From DAIDKA01 sp036521075 (lineage in GTDB: Bacteria > Pseudomonadota > Gammaproteobacteria > Steroidobacterales > Steroidobacteraceae), in NCBI GenBank assembly GCA_036521075.1, contig DATDIL010000135.1, positions 62,001-126,000 of the forward strand: a stretch of 64,000 nt of DNA, in the 5' to 3' direction. Made by a program: the position numbers and the translations under genes. The notes beneath the pieces are model-generated. The model saw nothing but the letters and a program-made list of their open reading frames with translations. It did not search any database and had not been told where the DNA came from. This document shows positions 43,232 through 51,199 of this stretch, in pieces. Position 1 is the first letter of the stretch; each line of letters opens with the position of its first letter.

Positions 43232-43855
43232 CTAATTCCGACCCTTGGCCCGAGTGCGATGGGCCGCCTGCTTCGCTCGGTTGCCGCAGGCGGACATGCT
43301 GCACCAACGCCGCGCGTGCCCGCGCGTGTGATCCGCAAACATCAAGGTGCAGGTCGGGCCTTCGCACGCCTTCACGTATGCGAAGTCCTCCTCGCAAACC
43401 AGCTTCGCCAGAATTTCCCCGATGGGCAGCAGCAATGACTGCGGCGAAGACCAGCGCCGTGAGTATTCCAGATTCAGCAGTGTTGGCGCTTCCGGGCCGT
43501 GCGCGACGATTTTCGAGAAGCCTTCATCACGTGCGAGCAACAGATTCAGGGGTGCCAGCTCTTCCAGATCTGCGGCGTCGAGCCGCCGGCCGCGGTGCTC
43601 AAGCACAAAAGTCCTGAACCATTCGCGCAGGCTGCGCGCCTGAGCTGCCAGGCGATCGAGTTCGCCGGGCATTGCACGCTGGTGCATCGCCTCGAGCACT
43701 GGCGCAGGAACCAACTGTGCCTGTGCCAGCCATGCCAACAGTCCCGCGCCATCGTCGATCCAGTCGATCGGCACATCCACAGGCGTGGCCACTGAATTCA
43801 GGAAATCCAGGCCCAGGGAGTCGGCGATGAACATTGCGGGGAATTGCTGAGACAC
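43232..43855 (-). CDS. CGNR zinc-finger / ABATE domain transcriptional regulator-like protein
   Basis: The 207-residue protein matches the ABATE-CGNR family. The N-terminal part has SLGLDFLNSVATP near 13-25, the middle ABATE region ends near 150, and the C-terminal zinc finger reads CEGPTCTLMFADHTRGHARRWC... CGNRAKQ, with Cys residues of the CGNR type. Such proteins are stand-alone transcription regulators of unclear signal. It starts with GTG at 43855 and diverges from the hydrolase operon at 43975, so it is the likely regulator of those genes. Confidence 0.88.
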   Translation of the reverse strand: MSQQFPAMFIADSLGLDFLNSVATPVDVPIDWIDDGAGLLAWLAQAQLVPAPVLEAMHQRAMPGELDRLAAQARSLREWFRTFVLEHRGRRLDAADLEELAPLNLLLARDEGFSKIVAHGPEAPTLLNLEYSRRWSSPQSLLLPIGEILAKLVCEEDFAYVKACEGPTCTLMFADHTRGHARRWCSMSACGNRAKQAAHRTRAKGRN

Positions 43856-43898
43856 AGAGTCAGCTCTAAAGCGAGAAAGCTAACCTTCTTGAGTCCTC

Positions 43899-43927
43899 TT
43901 GACAAGTTACTTTGGAAATCATAACCT
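43899..43927 (+). promoter_or_regulatory. Sigma70-type promoter of the hydrolase-SDR operon
   Basis: TTGACA at 43899-43904 and TAACCT at 43922-43927 are 17 bp apart, a near-consensus pair about 48 bp upstream of the alpha/beta hydrolase start at 43975. Imperfect repeats AACCTTCTTGAG and AACCTTTCTGGG in the same spacer (around 43882-43935) could be operator half-sites for the divergent CGNR protein. Confidence 0.55.
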
Positions 43928-43974
43928 TTCTGGGTAGGTTGAGACGGTTACGCTTAGGCACGCGGGAGGGACAA

Positions 43975-44667
43975 ATGTCCGCAAGCAATATGAATGTCGT
44001 GCTCGTTCATGGTGCCTGGGCCGATGGTTCGAGCTGGAGCAAAGTCATTGTCGGCCTGCAGTCAAAAGGGATTAAGGCAGTTACGGTCCCGCTACCGCTA
44101 ACAACGCTGGCCGATGATGTGGCGGCATTGGATCGGACGCTGGAGCGGGTCGAAGCTCCGGTAGTTCTGGCGGGCCACGCCTATGCAGGCGCCGTCATTG
44201 CCGCCACCGCCAATCCCAAGGTCAAGGCACTCGTCTACATCGCCGCGCTGGCGCCGTCCGAGGGAGAAACCGTTGCCGATGTCTTCTATCGCAACGAGCC
44301 CCACTCGAAGGCACCGCGGCTCGCCCCCGACGATCACGATTTGATCTGGTTGCCCGAGGCCGCATTTGCCGAAGCCTTTGCCCAGAACGCATCGCCTGAA
44401 GAGCAGGCGGTGCTGGCCGCCGTGCAGCGTCCGATTTCACCTGCGTGCATCAGCGTTCCGCTCGGACGTCCACTCTGGCAGGACGTACCGAGCTGGTACC
44501 TGCTGGCTGAGCAGGATCGCATGATCGTTCCCGCGACCCAGCGCTTCATGGCCGAGCGCATGCATGCGCGGATGAGTGCGCATCCGGTTGACCACATCCC
44601 CAGCATCACCGCACCGGGTTCCGTCGTGGACCTGATTGTCATCGCCGGGCGCGAACTGCGCGCTTAG
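43975..44667 (+). CDS. Alpha/beta hydrolase-fold protein lacking the nucleophile serine
   Basis: A 230-residue alpha/beta hydrolase of the EstC/pyrethroid-hydrolase-like group with VVLVHGAWADGSSW near 8-21 and a C-terminal VDHIPSITAPG His motif. The nucleophile elbow reads AGHAYAGAVI: the position that is Ser in GHSYGG is Ala69 here (codon GCC at 44179-44181). Asp (AEQDRM) and His remain. It is therefore either a non-hydrolytic binding protein or uses another mechanism. Its start ATG 43975 follows GGGAGGG. It is first in an operon with a second hydrolase and an SDR. Confidence 0.82.
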   Translation: MSASNMNVVLVHGAWADGSSWSKVIVGLQSKGIKAVTVPLPLTTLADDVAALDRTLERVEAPVVLAGHAYAGAVIAATANPKVKALVYIAALAPSEGETVADVFYRNEPHSKAPRLAPDDHDLIWLPEAAFAEAFAQNASPEEQAVLAAVQRPISPACISVPLGRPLWQDVPSWYLLAEQDRMIVPATQRFMAERMHARMSAHPVDHIPSITAPGSVVDLIVIAGRELRA

Positions 44668-44696
44668 CTACGCCCCTTCACTGCAGGAGACTCATC

Positions 44697-45554
44697 ATGA
44701 CCGACATCAAATACCGCACCGTGGACGTCGACGGTTTCAAGGTTTTCTATCGCGAGGCCGGCCCGGCAAAGGCGCCGAAGCTCCTCTTGCTCCATGGCTT
44801 CCCGAGCTCGAGCCATATGTTCCGGGACCTGATCCCGCTGCTGGCCGAGCGTTTCCACATCATCGCGCCGGATCTGCCGGGCTTCGGTCTCTCGGACATG
44901 CCGCCGCGCACGCAGTTCAAGTACACCTTCGACCACATCGCGGCAATCATCGATCGCTTCACCGAAGTGGTCAAATTCGACCGCTTCGCGCTCTATCTCT
45001 TCGACTACGGCGCACCGACTGGCTTCCGGATCGCGACCCGGCATCCCGAGCGCATCACCGCGATCGTTTCGCAAAACGGCAATGCCTACGAGGAAGGGCT
45101 GAGCGAGGGCTGGAATCCGATCCGCGCCTACTGGCAGGATCCCTCCCAGGAGAATCGCAAAGCCTTGCGTGCCTTCCTCGCGCCGGAGGCGACGCGCTGG
45201 CAGTACACTCATGGCGTATCCGACGAAGCATCGGTGTCGCCCGATGGAATCGCACTGGACAATTTCTATCTCGCACGCGATGGTGCCGATGAGATTCAGC
45301 TGGACCTGTTCGGTGACTACCAGAGCAACGTCGCGCTGTATCCGAGCTTCCAGGCGTACTTCCGCAAGCACCGCCCGCGCTTCCTCGCCGTGTGGGGCAA
45401 GAATGATCCGTTCTTTCTGCCGCCGGGCGCCGAGGCCTTCCGGCGCGATATTCCGCAAGCTGACGTTCGCTTCTTCGATACCGGCCATTTCGCCTTGGAA
45501 ACCCATGCGCAGCAGATCGCCTCAGCTATAAGCGAATTCCTTCAGGAGCGATGA
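44697..45554 (+). CDS. Alpha/beta hydrolase (epoxide hydrolase/haloalkane dehalogenase-like)
   Basis: A 285-residue alpha/beta hydrolase with LLLLHGFPSSSHMFRDL near 29-45, nucleophile elbow YLFDYGAPTGF with Asp (the epoxide hydrolase/dehalogenase type rather than Ser), a lid region (about 140-210) and FFDTGHFALETHA for the catalytic His. AVWGKNDPFF near 240 carries the acid. The family hydrolyses epoxides, haloalkanes or esters. It lies 29 bp after the preceding gene. Whether an epoxide or ester substrate is used is open. Confidence 0.88.
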   Translation: MTDIKYRTVDVDGFKVFYREAGPAKAPKLLLLHGFPSSSHMFRDLIPLLAERFHIIAPDLPGFGLSDMPPRTQFKYTFDHIAAIIDRFTEVVKFDRFALYLFDYGAPTGFRIATRHPERITAIVSQNGNAYEEGLSEGWNPIRAYWQDPSQENRKALRAFLAPEATRWQYTHGVSDEASVSPDGIALDNFYLARDGADEIQLDLFGDYQSNVALYPSFQAYFRKHRPRFLAVWGKNDPFFLPPGAEAFRRDIPQADVRFFDTGHFALETHAQQIASAISEFLQER

Positions 45555-45555
45555 C

Positions 45556-46326
45556 ATGGCCAAAGCAGTCGCCATAGTGACGGGAGCGAGCCAGGGGATC
45601 GGCTTTGCCACCGCCATCCGGCTTGCGCGCGACTTCGATTCACTCGTTCTGGTTGCGCGAAATCGGACCAAACTCGAAGCCACTGCCAAAGCGGTCAGGC
45701 AGATCGGTGCCGCAGCACTCATCATCGATCTCGACTTGTCCGACCGCTTATCGGCCAGGAGAGTCGTGGAGCAAACTCTTGCCCAATTCGGGCGCATCGA
45801 TGCCTTGCTCAACATCGCCGGCGCCGTACCGCAAATCGATCTATTCGACATGACGGATGAGCAGTGGGATGCCGGCATGGCGCTGAAGCTGCACGGCGCG
45901 CGCCGCCTGACCATTGAGGCGTGGCCGGCGTTGAAGGTCACGAGGGGCTCGGTGGTACTGATCTCAGGGAATTCCGCGGTTTTCCCGAAGGCACCCTACG
46001 CGGCGGTGGGCACGATCAACGCGGCGATCGTGGCACTCGCGAAGGCGTTTTCCGATCGGGGAATTGCCGATGGCGTGCAGGTGAACAGCGTACTGCCCGG
46101 CGCCGTGATGACGGGGCGCCGGCGATCCTACCTTGAACACTGGGCGCCGCTGCATGGTATGACGGTAGAAGAGGCGGTCGACAAATTTCCACATGAGGTA
46201 GGAATCGCGCGCTATGGCGCTGCCGAAGACATTGCCGAATTGATGGCATTCCTGGTGTCACCGGGGGCGCGCTGGATGACCGGCGCGAGCGTTCGCATGG
46301 ATGGCGGCGAGGTCAAATCGATCTGA
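45556..46326 (+). CDS. Short-chain dehydrogenase/reductase-fold protein lacking the YxxxK motif
   Basis: The 256-residue protein has the SDR cofactor motif TGASQGIG (9-16), DLDLSD near 58-63 and NIAGAV near 86-91 in place of NAGG. Where YxxxK should be, aligned on the NAA that normally follows Lys, the sequence is VGTIN (Val151, Asn155). The nearby Tyr148 is displaced and not followed by Lys at +4. Ser137 may align with the catalytic Ser. It may bind NAD(P) but work by a different route, or act as a structural partner. It starts 1 bp after the preceding stop. Confidence 0.82.
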   Translation: MAKAVAIVTGASQGIGFATAIRLARDFDSLVLVARNRTKLEATAKAVRQIGAAALIIDLDLSDRLSARRVVEQTLAQFGRIDALLNIAGAVPQIDLFDMTDEQWDAGMALKLHGARRLTIEAWPALKVTRGSVVLISGNSAVFPKAPYAAVGTINAAIVALAKAFSDRGIADGVQVNSVLPGAVMTGRRRSYLEHWAPLHGMTVEEAVDKFPHEVGIARYGAAEDIAELMAFLVSPGARWMTGASVRMDGGEVKSI

Positions 46327-46637
46327 CCGCGACATCGGATCCAACCTTCAGAGCACCCTTGCCGGCTTTCCTGAACGTTGGTGCTTCCTACAACGACAGT
46401 GCCGCTGCCGCTGTTGTAGACCGTTGTGAAAATCTTATCCGCATGAACTGCGGTTGCTCTTGCCGGAAGCTCCTGAAGCCGAGAGCGAACCTCGGCAAGG
46501 ATGTCTTCGACGTCGACCATGTTGAGTGCACACCAAGAACTCCACTTACCGGCGACGGTGCTCAAGGCCTTCGGCTGTTTGCGTACGACTTCACGTGCAG
46601 GCTTGTCTTTCCGCAAACCCTTGGAAGCTTCACCCAT
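46212..46637 (-). CDS. Doubtful small ORF, unrecognised
   Basis: A 141-residue open frame on the minus strand starting ATG at 46637. The N-terminal half is basic (KGLRKDKPAREVVRKQPKAL) and the middle has VDVEDILAEVRSRLQELPAR and KIFTTVYNSGSGTVVVGSTN. It overlaps the end of the SDR gene by 115 bp and has no strong ribosome-binding site. It may be a real small gene or chance in GC-rich DNA. Confidence 0.25.
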   Translation of the reverse strand: MGEASKGLRKDKPAREVVRKQPKALSTVAGKWSSWCALNMVDVEDILAEVRSRLQELPARATAVHADKIFTTVYNSGSGTVVVGSTNVQESRQGCSEGWIRCRGQIDLTSPPSMRTLAPVIQRAPGDTRNAINSAMSSAAP

Positions 46638-46857
46638 CGGGTGTCCATTCCCAAGTTGACGTGAGCGACTAGGATAGGGTTCCCTCGGCGCGCGCCCGTC
46701 GGTACAGCCGCATCGAGGCGCCCGAAGTCTACCGGAGTTTTGCCTATGGGTTGGGGTCACCCCACAAGAGCCTCGGGTAGCATACACTTAGCCGCCAGCC
46801 TTATCCTGAGCCGGACCAGTTTTAGGCCGCTATCGAACGTACCTATCGGAGCCCTCC
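46327..46857. other. 531-bp spacer between SDR and TIR-TPR genes
   Basis: No convincing plus-strand gene is present. The only candidate is the doubtful minus-strand frame above. The 3' part (from 46660) contains no clear promoter pair. A TATCGGAGCCCTCC run at 46843-46856 includes GGAG, the probable ribosome-binding site for the TIR gene. Confidence 0.5.
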
Positions 46858-48867
46858 TTGCCCGACATCTTCCTGTCCTACAGCCGCGACGACCAGAAGG
46901 TTGTGCGGCTATTTGCGGAGGGCTTCGAGCGGGAGGGATTCAGCGTGTGGTGGGACGCGACGCTGAACCCCGGTGAGGCTTTCGATCAGGTCATCGAAAA
47001 GGCGCTACTCGAAGCGAAGGCCGTGGTGGTGCTGTGGTCAAAGAAGTCCGTCGCCTCGCGATGGGTGCGCGCGGAGGCGACGCAGGCAAGCGACAATGGC
47101 ACACTGTTTCCGGCGACGATCGAGCCGTGCAAGCGGCCGATCATGTTTGAGCTGACGCATACGGCGGATCTTTCGCACTGGAAGGGAGATCCGAATGACC
47201 AGGCGTGGCGGTCTTACGTCGCCGGCGTTAGGCGATTCATCGACAAGGGCGCACCAATTTCGAGTGCGGCGCTGATACTCGACACCGCGCGCAACAAACA
47301 GACAATCAGTGTGAAGCCGGTGGGCGTCTGGGTCACCGTCGCTATTGCCGCGGCCGGGGTCTTGTGGGCACTTATCGCTAGAAACCGCGATCATCCCCGG
47401 GTTGAGCAGCCGTCGACTTCTGCGCCCGCGCCGGCCACCGCTATCAGCGCTGGCACGGCACCAGACGGCGCTGCCGTTGCTGCGGCAGTTCCGGAACATT
47501 CAATAGCTGTCTTGCCGTTCGTGAACATGAGCGAAGATAAGAACAACGAATACTTCTCCGATGGCTTGTCCGAGGAACTTATTGACCTGCTAACGAAGGT
47601 GCCAGGACTTCAGGTCCCTGCTCGGACTTCGTCGTTCTACTTCAAAGACAAGCAGGCAACAATCGCCGAAATCGCCCATGCCCTCGGCGTTGCACATGTA
47701 CTCGAGGGCAGCGTGCGCAAGTCCGGCAACACACTGCGAATCACTGCGCAGCTGGTAAGAGCCGACAATGGATACGAAGTTTGGTCCGAGACTTTCGATC
47801 GTCAATTGACCGATGTATTCAAGATCCAGGATGAGATCGCAGGAGCCGTGGTGCAGACCCTCAAGGGTTCTCTGTTGGAGGGCCAAGCACCAAAGGCCGA
47901 ATTGACGACCAATACGAGCGCCTACACCTTATACCTGGAGGCCGAGTCGATTTCGCGTACAGGCGCTCTCGATGACATACACACGGCCATTTTAGACATG
48001 CAGAAGGCTGTGTCACTGGATAATAGATTCAGTGCCGCATGGCGCGGGCTTGCCGTATTGCTGGTGAGCGATTTGAATTGGCATAGTGCAACGCCGTACC
48101 AGCACTCCTGTGAACCCGCGCACATCGCGGCCAACAAGGCGCTGGAACTCGAACCCACCAGCGCCGCCGGGCACACTGTGAAAGGGCTTCTACTCTCGGT
48201 GTGCGACTGGGACTGGAGTGGCGCCGAGACACAATTCAAGGAAGCGCTCAAGATTGAGCCGGAAAATCCTGACGCGCTGAGCGGGTACTCGAGTCTCGCG
48301 GATACGCTCGACCGGCCCGCGCAGGCGGTGCAATTGGCTCAAAAAGCTGTTTCCCGCGATCCTCTGAATTCCCGTCTCCACTTCCGACTGGCCGTCGCCC
48401 AGAGCACAGCAGGAAATTTTTCCGCCGCGGACGCATCCCTGCGCAGGACGCTGGCGCTAAACCCCAATTTCCATGGCGTGCACACATTGCTTGCCTACGA
48501 GCTTCTGGCCGATCGCAAGCCCTCCGAGGCCTTGCAGGAGGCGAACAACGAACCTGATGAAGAATTTCGTCAGGTTGCCCTGCCAATGGTTTTCGCCGCG
48601 CTCGGCCGCAAGAGTGATGCGGATCGTGAATTCTCCATTTTGGTGAGTAAGTATCCCGATCACGAGGCGTTGGTCATCGCAGAATATTATGCGTGCCGGG
48701 GACAGATCGACGAGTCGTTAAAGTGGCTGCAAAGGAATCTTGCGCTCCACCTTGGCCTGTCTGATGTACCGCCGCTCAGCACGTGCCTCAGGAAACTGGA
48801 GGGCGATCCGCGCTACCGTGAGCTGCGGCACAAGATGGGACTTCCGCAACCGGTCGATGTGAAATGA
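46858..48867 (+). CDS. TIR domain - transmembrane - TolB/FlgO-like - TPR protein
   Basis: The 669-residue protein starts with a TIR domain (1-130): DIFLSYSRDDQ, WWDATLNPGEAF, VVVLWSKKSVASRWVRAE. Glu73 of WVRAE is at the position of the NADase Glu of SARM1. A transmembrane helix (about 155-173) and a Pro/Ala linker lead to a domain like the N-terminal part of TolB/FlgO (SIAVLPFVNMSED near 214-226, YFSDGLSEELIDLL, LEGSVRKSGNTLRITAQLV) and then TPR-like repeats from about 350. It probably has the TIR inside and TPR outside. Start is TTG at 46858. Signalling or host/phage-response function is inferred only from the TIR. Confidence 0.82.
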   Translation: MPDIFLSYSRDDQKVVRLFAEGFEREGFSVWWDATLNPGEAFDQVIEKALLEAKAVVVLWSKKSVASRWVRAEATQASDNGTLFPATIEPCKRPIMFELTHTADLSHWKGDPNDQAWRSYVAGVRRFIDKGAPISSAALILDTARNKQTISVKPVGVWVTVAIAAAGVLWALIARNRDHPRVEQPSTSAPAPATAISAGTAPDGAAVAAAVPEHSIAVLPFVNMSEDKNNEYFSDGLSEELIDLLTKVPGLQVPARTSSFYFKDKQATIAEIAHALGVAHVLEGSVRKSGNTLRITAQLVRADNGYEVWSETFDRQLTDVFKIQDEIAGAVVQTLKGSLLEGQAPKAELTTNTSAYTLYLEAESISRTGALDDIHTAILDMQKAVSLDNRFSAAWRGLAVLLVSDLNWHSATPYQHSCEPAHIAANKALELEPTSAAGHTVKGLLLSVCDWDWSGAETQFKEALKIEPENPDALSGYSSLADTLDRPAQAVQLAQKAVSRDPLNSRLHFRLAVAQSTAGNFSAADASLRRTLALNPNFHGVHTLLAYELLADRKPSEALQEANNEPDEEFRQVALPMVFAALGRKSDADREFSILVSKYPDHEALVIAEYYACRGQIDESLKWLQRNLALHLGLSDVPPLSTCLRKLEGDPRYRELRHKMGLPQPVDVK

Positions 48868-49109
48868 CTCAAGCCACGCACGGAAGAAAGCGTGCAGACC
48901 GTATAGGCCGAGTTCTGCACATCCGGTGTACAGGCCGGATCACCGCAGGAGTGCGGCGTATACGAGACGTCCGCACGCGGCGTGATCGAGGTCTCGGGAA
49001 CCTCCACCCCTAACGTTCACCATTTTCGGCCGCTTATCATAAGAGCGATTGTGCGGTATTAACACGTGGATTAAACCACTAAAGCTCCACTGCTGGCCAA
49101 GCACGCCGC
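48868..49109. other. Gene-poor spacer downstream of the TIR gene
   Basis: No coding frame of convincing quality lies here. The stretch is more AT-rich (TTATCATAAGAGCG, TTAACACGTGGATTAAACC) than the flanking genes, and it leads into relic gene fragments at 49110-49370. It may be a site of past insertion or deletion. Confidence 0.4.
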
Positions 49110-49259
49110 GTGACGGAAGCTGATCCTGGGATTGCTGAACGGCGCCACGCATTATCGGGGATTGTGAACGGTCACGCTCGTATCACCGCGGATATGGCCA
49201 TTCGGCTCGCGGCAGCGCTCGGTACCGATGCGCAGACGTGGGTGCACCCAAGCCCTTGA
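49110..49259 (+). pseudogene. HigA/VapI-like antitoxin relic
   Basis: A 49-residue frame (GTG at 49110 to TGA at 49257-49259) reads RRHALSGIVNGHARITADM and AIRLAAALGTDAQTW. This matches the second half of the HTH domain of HigA-type antitoxins, including the NGxxxIT and MAIRLxxALGTxxxxW signatures. The beginning of the HTH and any paired higB toxin are missing, and the frame has no good ribosome-binding site. It looks like a decayed end of a toxin-antitoxin gene. Confidence 0.55.
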
Positions 49260-49267
49260 GGCCGAAA

Positions 49268-49370
49268 TCAGATCTCTTCGCTTCGATCCCGAATCTCGAA
49301 CCTGAACTGCCAGCCCTCGAAAGCCATCACCATGCGCCCGAGCTCGTCCCAGGAGATCTCCTTTCCATCG
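49268..49370 (-). pseudogene. C-terminal fragment of an unidentified protein
   Basis: On the minus strand, about 33 residues ending at a TGA (49268-49270) read DGKEISWDELGRMV and FEGWQFRFEIRDRSEE. The pattern looks like the C-terminal end of a conserved family of small uncharacterised proteins, which I cannot name with confidence. Upstream sequence of the frame is not convincing coding, so this is a truncated remnant. It lies 8 bp from the HigA-like relic. Confidence 0.35.
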
Positions 49371-49373
49371 CAG

Positions 49374-49832
49374 CTAGGCCGGAACAGCCCCACCGGGCCG
49401 CATCGGAGTATTCTGACCTGCCGCCAGCCACCAGTGCCCGTCGCGTCGGACCAGTACATACATCGCCATCTCCGAGAACGGCAGAGCGGGGTCCGAACTC
49501 GGCGGCAGCGGGTCGCCTTCTGGTCCTAGCGCCAGCCGCGCGATGTGCGCAATCACCACGTCCTCACGGACCGCCACGACGTGTCGCACCTGATAGCGGA
49601 AGGCGGGTCCCTTCCTCGGTAGCTGTTGGAAACGGACATGAATTGGATGGAGCTGATGGTAACCATCGACCAACGCGCCGTATGGACTGCCCCAGATAAC
49701 GTCCGCCGCGAACTGGAGATTCAGGACTTCCGCGTCGCGCTGGTCATAGCCTGCCTGGAGCCCGGTCGCAAACGCCTGAACGGCCGCTTCGGTTTCGGCA
49801 CTCGCGATGGCGATTGCGGGACGGGTGTTCAT
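49374..49832 (-). CDS. SnoaL/DUF4440-like (SgcJ-type) small protein
   Basis: The 152-residue NTF2-like protein has EAAVQAFATGLQAGYDQRDAE near the start, LNLQFAADVIWGSPYG near 37-52, YHQLHPIHVRF and a MYVLVRRDGHWWLAAGQN segment near 123-140. The layout matches SgcJ/EcaC-type proteins, small NTF2-fold enzymes with varied or unknown function. It starts at ATG 49832. It stands alone. Confidence 0.82.
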   Translation of the reverse strand: MNTRPAIAIASAETEAAVQAFATGLQAGYDQRDAEVLNLQFAADVIWGSPYGALVDGYHQLHPIHVRFQQLPRKGPAFRYQVRHVVAVREDVVIAHIARLALGPEGDPLPPSSDPALPFSEMAMYVLVRRDGHWWLAAGQNTPMRPGGAVPA

Positions 49833-50133
49833 TGTCGAGCCTCAGCATTGGTCGACGCGCAGGTACCCACAATGAAACCCGATTGCAGAGCCGCCGATGA
49901 GAGGACCGACGGCGCCATGCTGTGTAGCCAATGACCTACTTGTCGCGGATGGGGTTTGAGAATATGGGATCGAGGAACACAAGCAGGAAAAGAGGAATAC
50001 AACGCGGCGCACTGCAGGAAGCGGCGATGCTGCATACATGACGCGTTTTAAGGCGGGTTCCGAGCAGATCGAGTGTCGGAAGGTGAGTCCGACGCGTGCG
50101 TCGGAAGCTACGAATTGGCATAGTCTGGTCGGT
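49833..50133. other. 301-bp intergenic region before the cytochrome c gene
   Basis: No supported gene is seen. It separates the divergent SnoaL-like gene and the cytochrome c gene and should contain both promoters. Near 50103-50125 a GAAGCTACGAATTGGCATAG stretch contains a possible TAGTCT -10-like site. Nothing else stands out. Confidence 0.35.
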
Positions 50134-50547
50134 ATGGCTAAAGTCAGCACTGACAGAAATTCGTGTCACCGACACAGCCGAGCCGCCATCGTCGCACTTG
50201 CCGTTTGTGGGCAGGCGCACGCGGCGAACCCAAGCCACGGCGAGGAGATATTCAAGACTACCTGCGCCGCATGCCACGTGGCTGAGCGCGACCCCTCGCG
50301 CGCAGACCTAGCCACGCGGGCCGGGCCAAACCTGTGGGGCGTGATCGGGCGCAAAGCCGGAAGCTACAAGGGCTACGCGTATTCCTACGCCATGCGCACG
50401 TCCGGCATCATATGGACGGATCAGCAGCTGGGCCGCTATATCGCCGCCCCACAGAAGACTGTTCCCAATGTGCGCATGAATTTTCCGGGTCTGAAGAACC
50501 CCAACGACATCCAGGACGTCATTGCCTATTTGCACACGCTCCGGTAG
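50134..50547 (+). CDS. c-type cytochrome (class I), periplasmic
   Basis: A 137-residue cytochrome c. The N-terminal region SRAAIVALAVCGQAHAAN serves as a signal. Heme is bound at CAACH (in FKTTCAACHVAERDPS) and the distal Met is in NVRMNFPGLKN. The rest fits the class I fold with GPNLWGVIGRKAGSYKGYAYS, characteristic of the cytochrome c2/c550-type group. The ATG at 50134 was chosen; a longer N-terminus from 50038 lacks a signal sequence. It faces the membrane redox genes at 50565-52609, ending 17 bp from the first of them. Confidence 0.92.
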   Translation: MAKVSTDRNSCHRHSRAAIVALAVCGQAHAANPSHGEEIFKTTCAACHVAERDPSRADLATRAGPNLWGVIGRKAGSYKGYAYSYAMRTSGIIWTDQQLGRYIAAPQKTVPNVRMNFPGLKNPNDIQDVIAYLHTLR

Positions 50548-50564
50548 CGGGGCGGATCGCCAGG

Positions 50565-51053
50565 CTAAGAAATATAAAGAGTTCCGAGATAGGCGGTCAG
50601 TCGGCCCATGATCAGCACCCCGGCCCACACCACGCAGGTGAGCGCGGCGAAGCGCGCGCCGGAGGCCGAAATCGCGCCGGCGGCTTCCCAGACGGGGATC
50701 TCGCGCCGCAGGAAGCGCTGGTAGAAGATTGTGATGATCACACCTGTTACGACCAGCGAAAACTTTACATCGAAGACGCCATCCGTCAGGTAGCGCGCGG
50801 GCTTCGTCATCCACAGTGTTGCGCCGCTGAGCACCTGGCAAACCACACCCCCCCAGATGAATGGGAAGAAGGCCCGGATCGAGGTTAGCGGGATGGTCCG
50901 AAAAAGCCCGAACAGGCGCAGGCCGATGATCAAGATGAGGCCCACCACGGTTGCGTTGCCGAACGCATGTATGGTCAGGGCGATAGCCCAACCCCACCCT
51001 TCCCGGACCCACGTCGCATAGGCGGAGTTCTGGAGAAATTGCAGAAATTGCAT
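50565..51053 (-). CDS. Integral membrane protein (DUF6644-like), probable redox subunit
   Basis: The 162-residue protein has about four membrane helices. It starts with FLQFLQNSAYATWVREGWGW; helix 1 ALTIHAFGNATVVGLILIIG has His29 followed by FG. RLFGLFRTIPLTSIRAFFPF, ARYLTDGVFDVKF and VVWAGVLIMGRLTAYLG follow. The 469-residue protein at 51200 ends with a region of the same layout (TVHFFGYTLVFATVLVVCLRILGLF, then PSFWPKMFF and MGGRLLPYL), so this is a free-standing copy of its C-terminal module. It may bind heme through conserved His residues. It converges with the cytochrome c gene. Confidence 0.75.
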   Translation of the reverse strand: MQFLQFLQNSAYATWVREGWGWAIALTIHAFGNATVVGLILIIGLRLFGLFRTIPLTSIRAFFPFIWGGVVCQVLSGATLWMTKPARYLTDGVFDVKFSLVVTGVIITIFYQRFLRREIPVWEAAGAISASGARFAALTCVVWAGVLIMGRLTAYLGTLYIS

Positions 51054-51066
51054 CGCGCCGTCCCTC

Positions 51067-51171
51067 TTATCGATCCGCCTTGTCCACGGACTTGTTCAGG
51101 AAGTACATGGCCGTGAATGCGCCGCCTAGGACGCACGCCGACACAGCGACCACCATCATGAATACCTGCAT
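51067..51171 (-). CDS. 34-residue single-helix membrane protein
   Basis: A short gene from ATG 51171 to TAA 51067-51069, preceded by AAGGAG at a good distance. The protein is hydrophobic (QVFMMVVAVSACVLGGAF, then AMYFLNKSVDKADR with a charged C-terminal end), a single transmembrane helix. It lies between the two membrane redox genes, same strand, spacing 13 and 28 bp. By analogy with CydX or CcoQ-like small subunits it could stabilise the complex; this is inference. Confidence 0.65.
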   Translation of the reverse strand: MQVFMMVVAVSACVLGGAFTAMYFLNKSVDKADR

Positions 51172-51199
51172 TGTGGACGATCTCCTTCGCGCAATTCGA

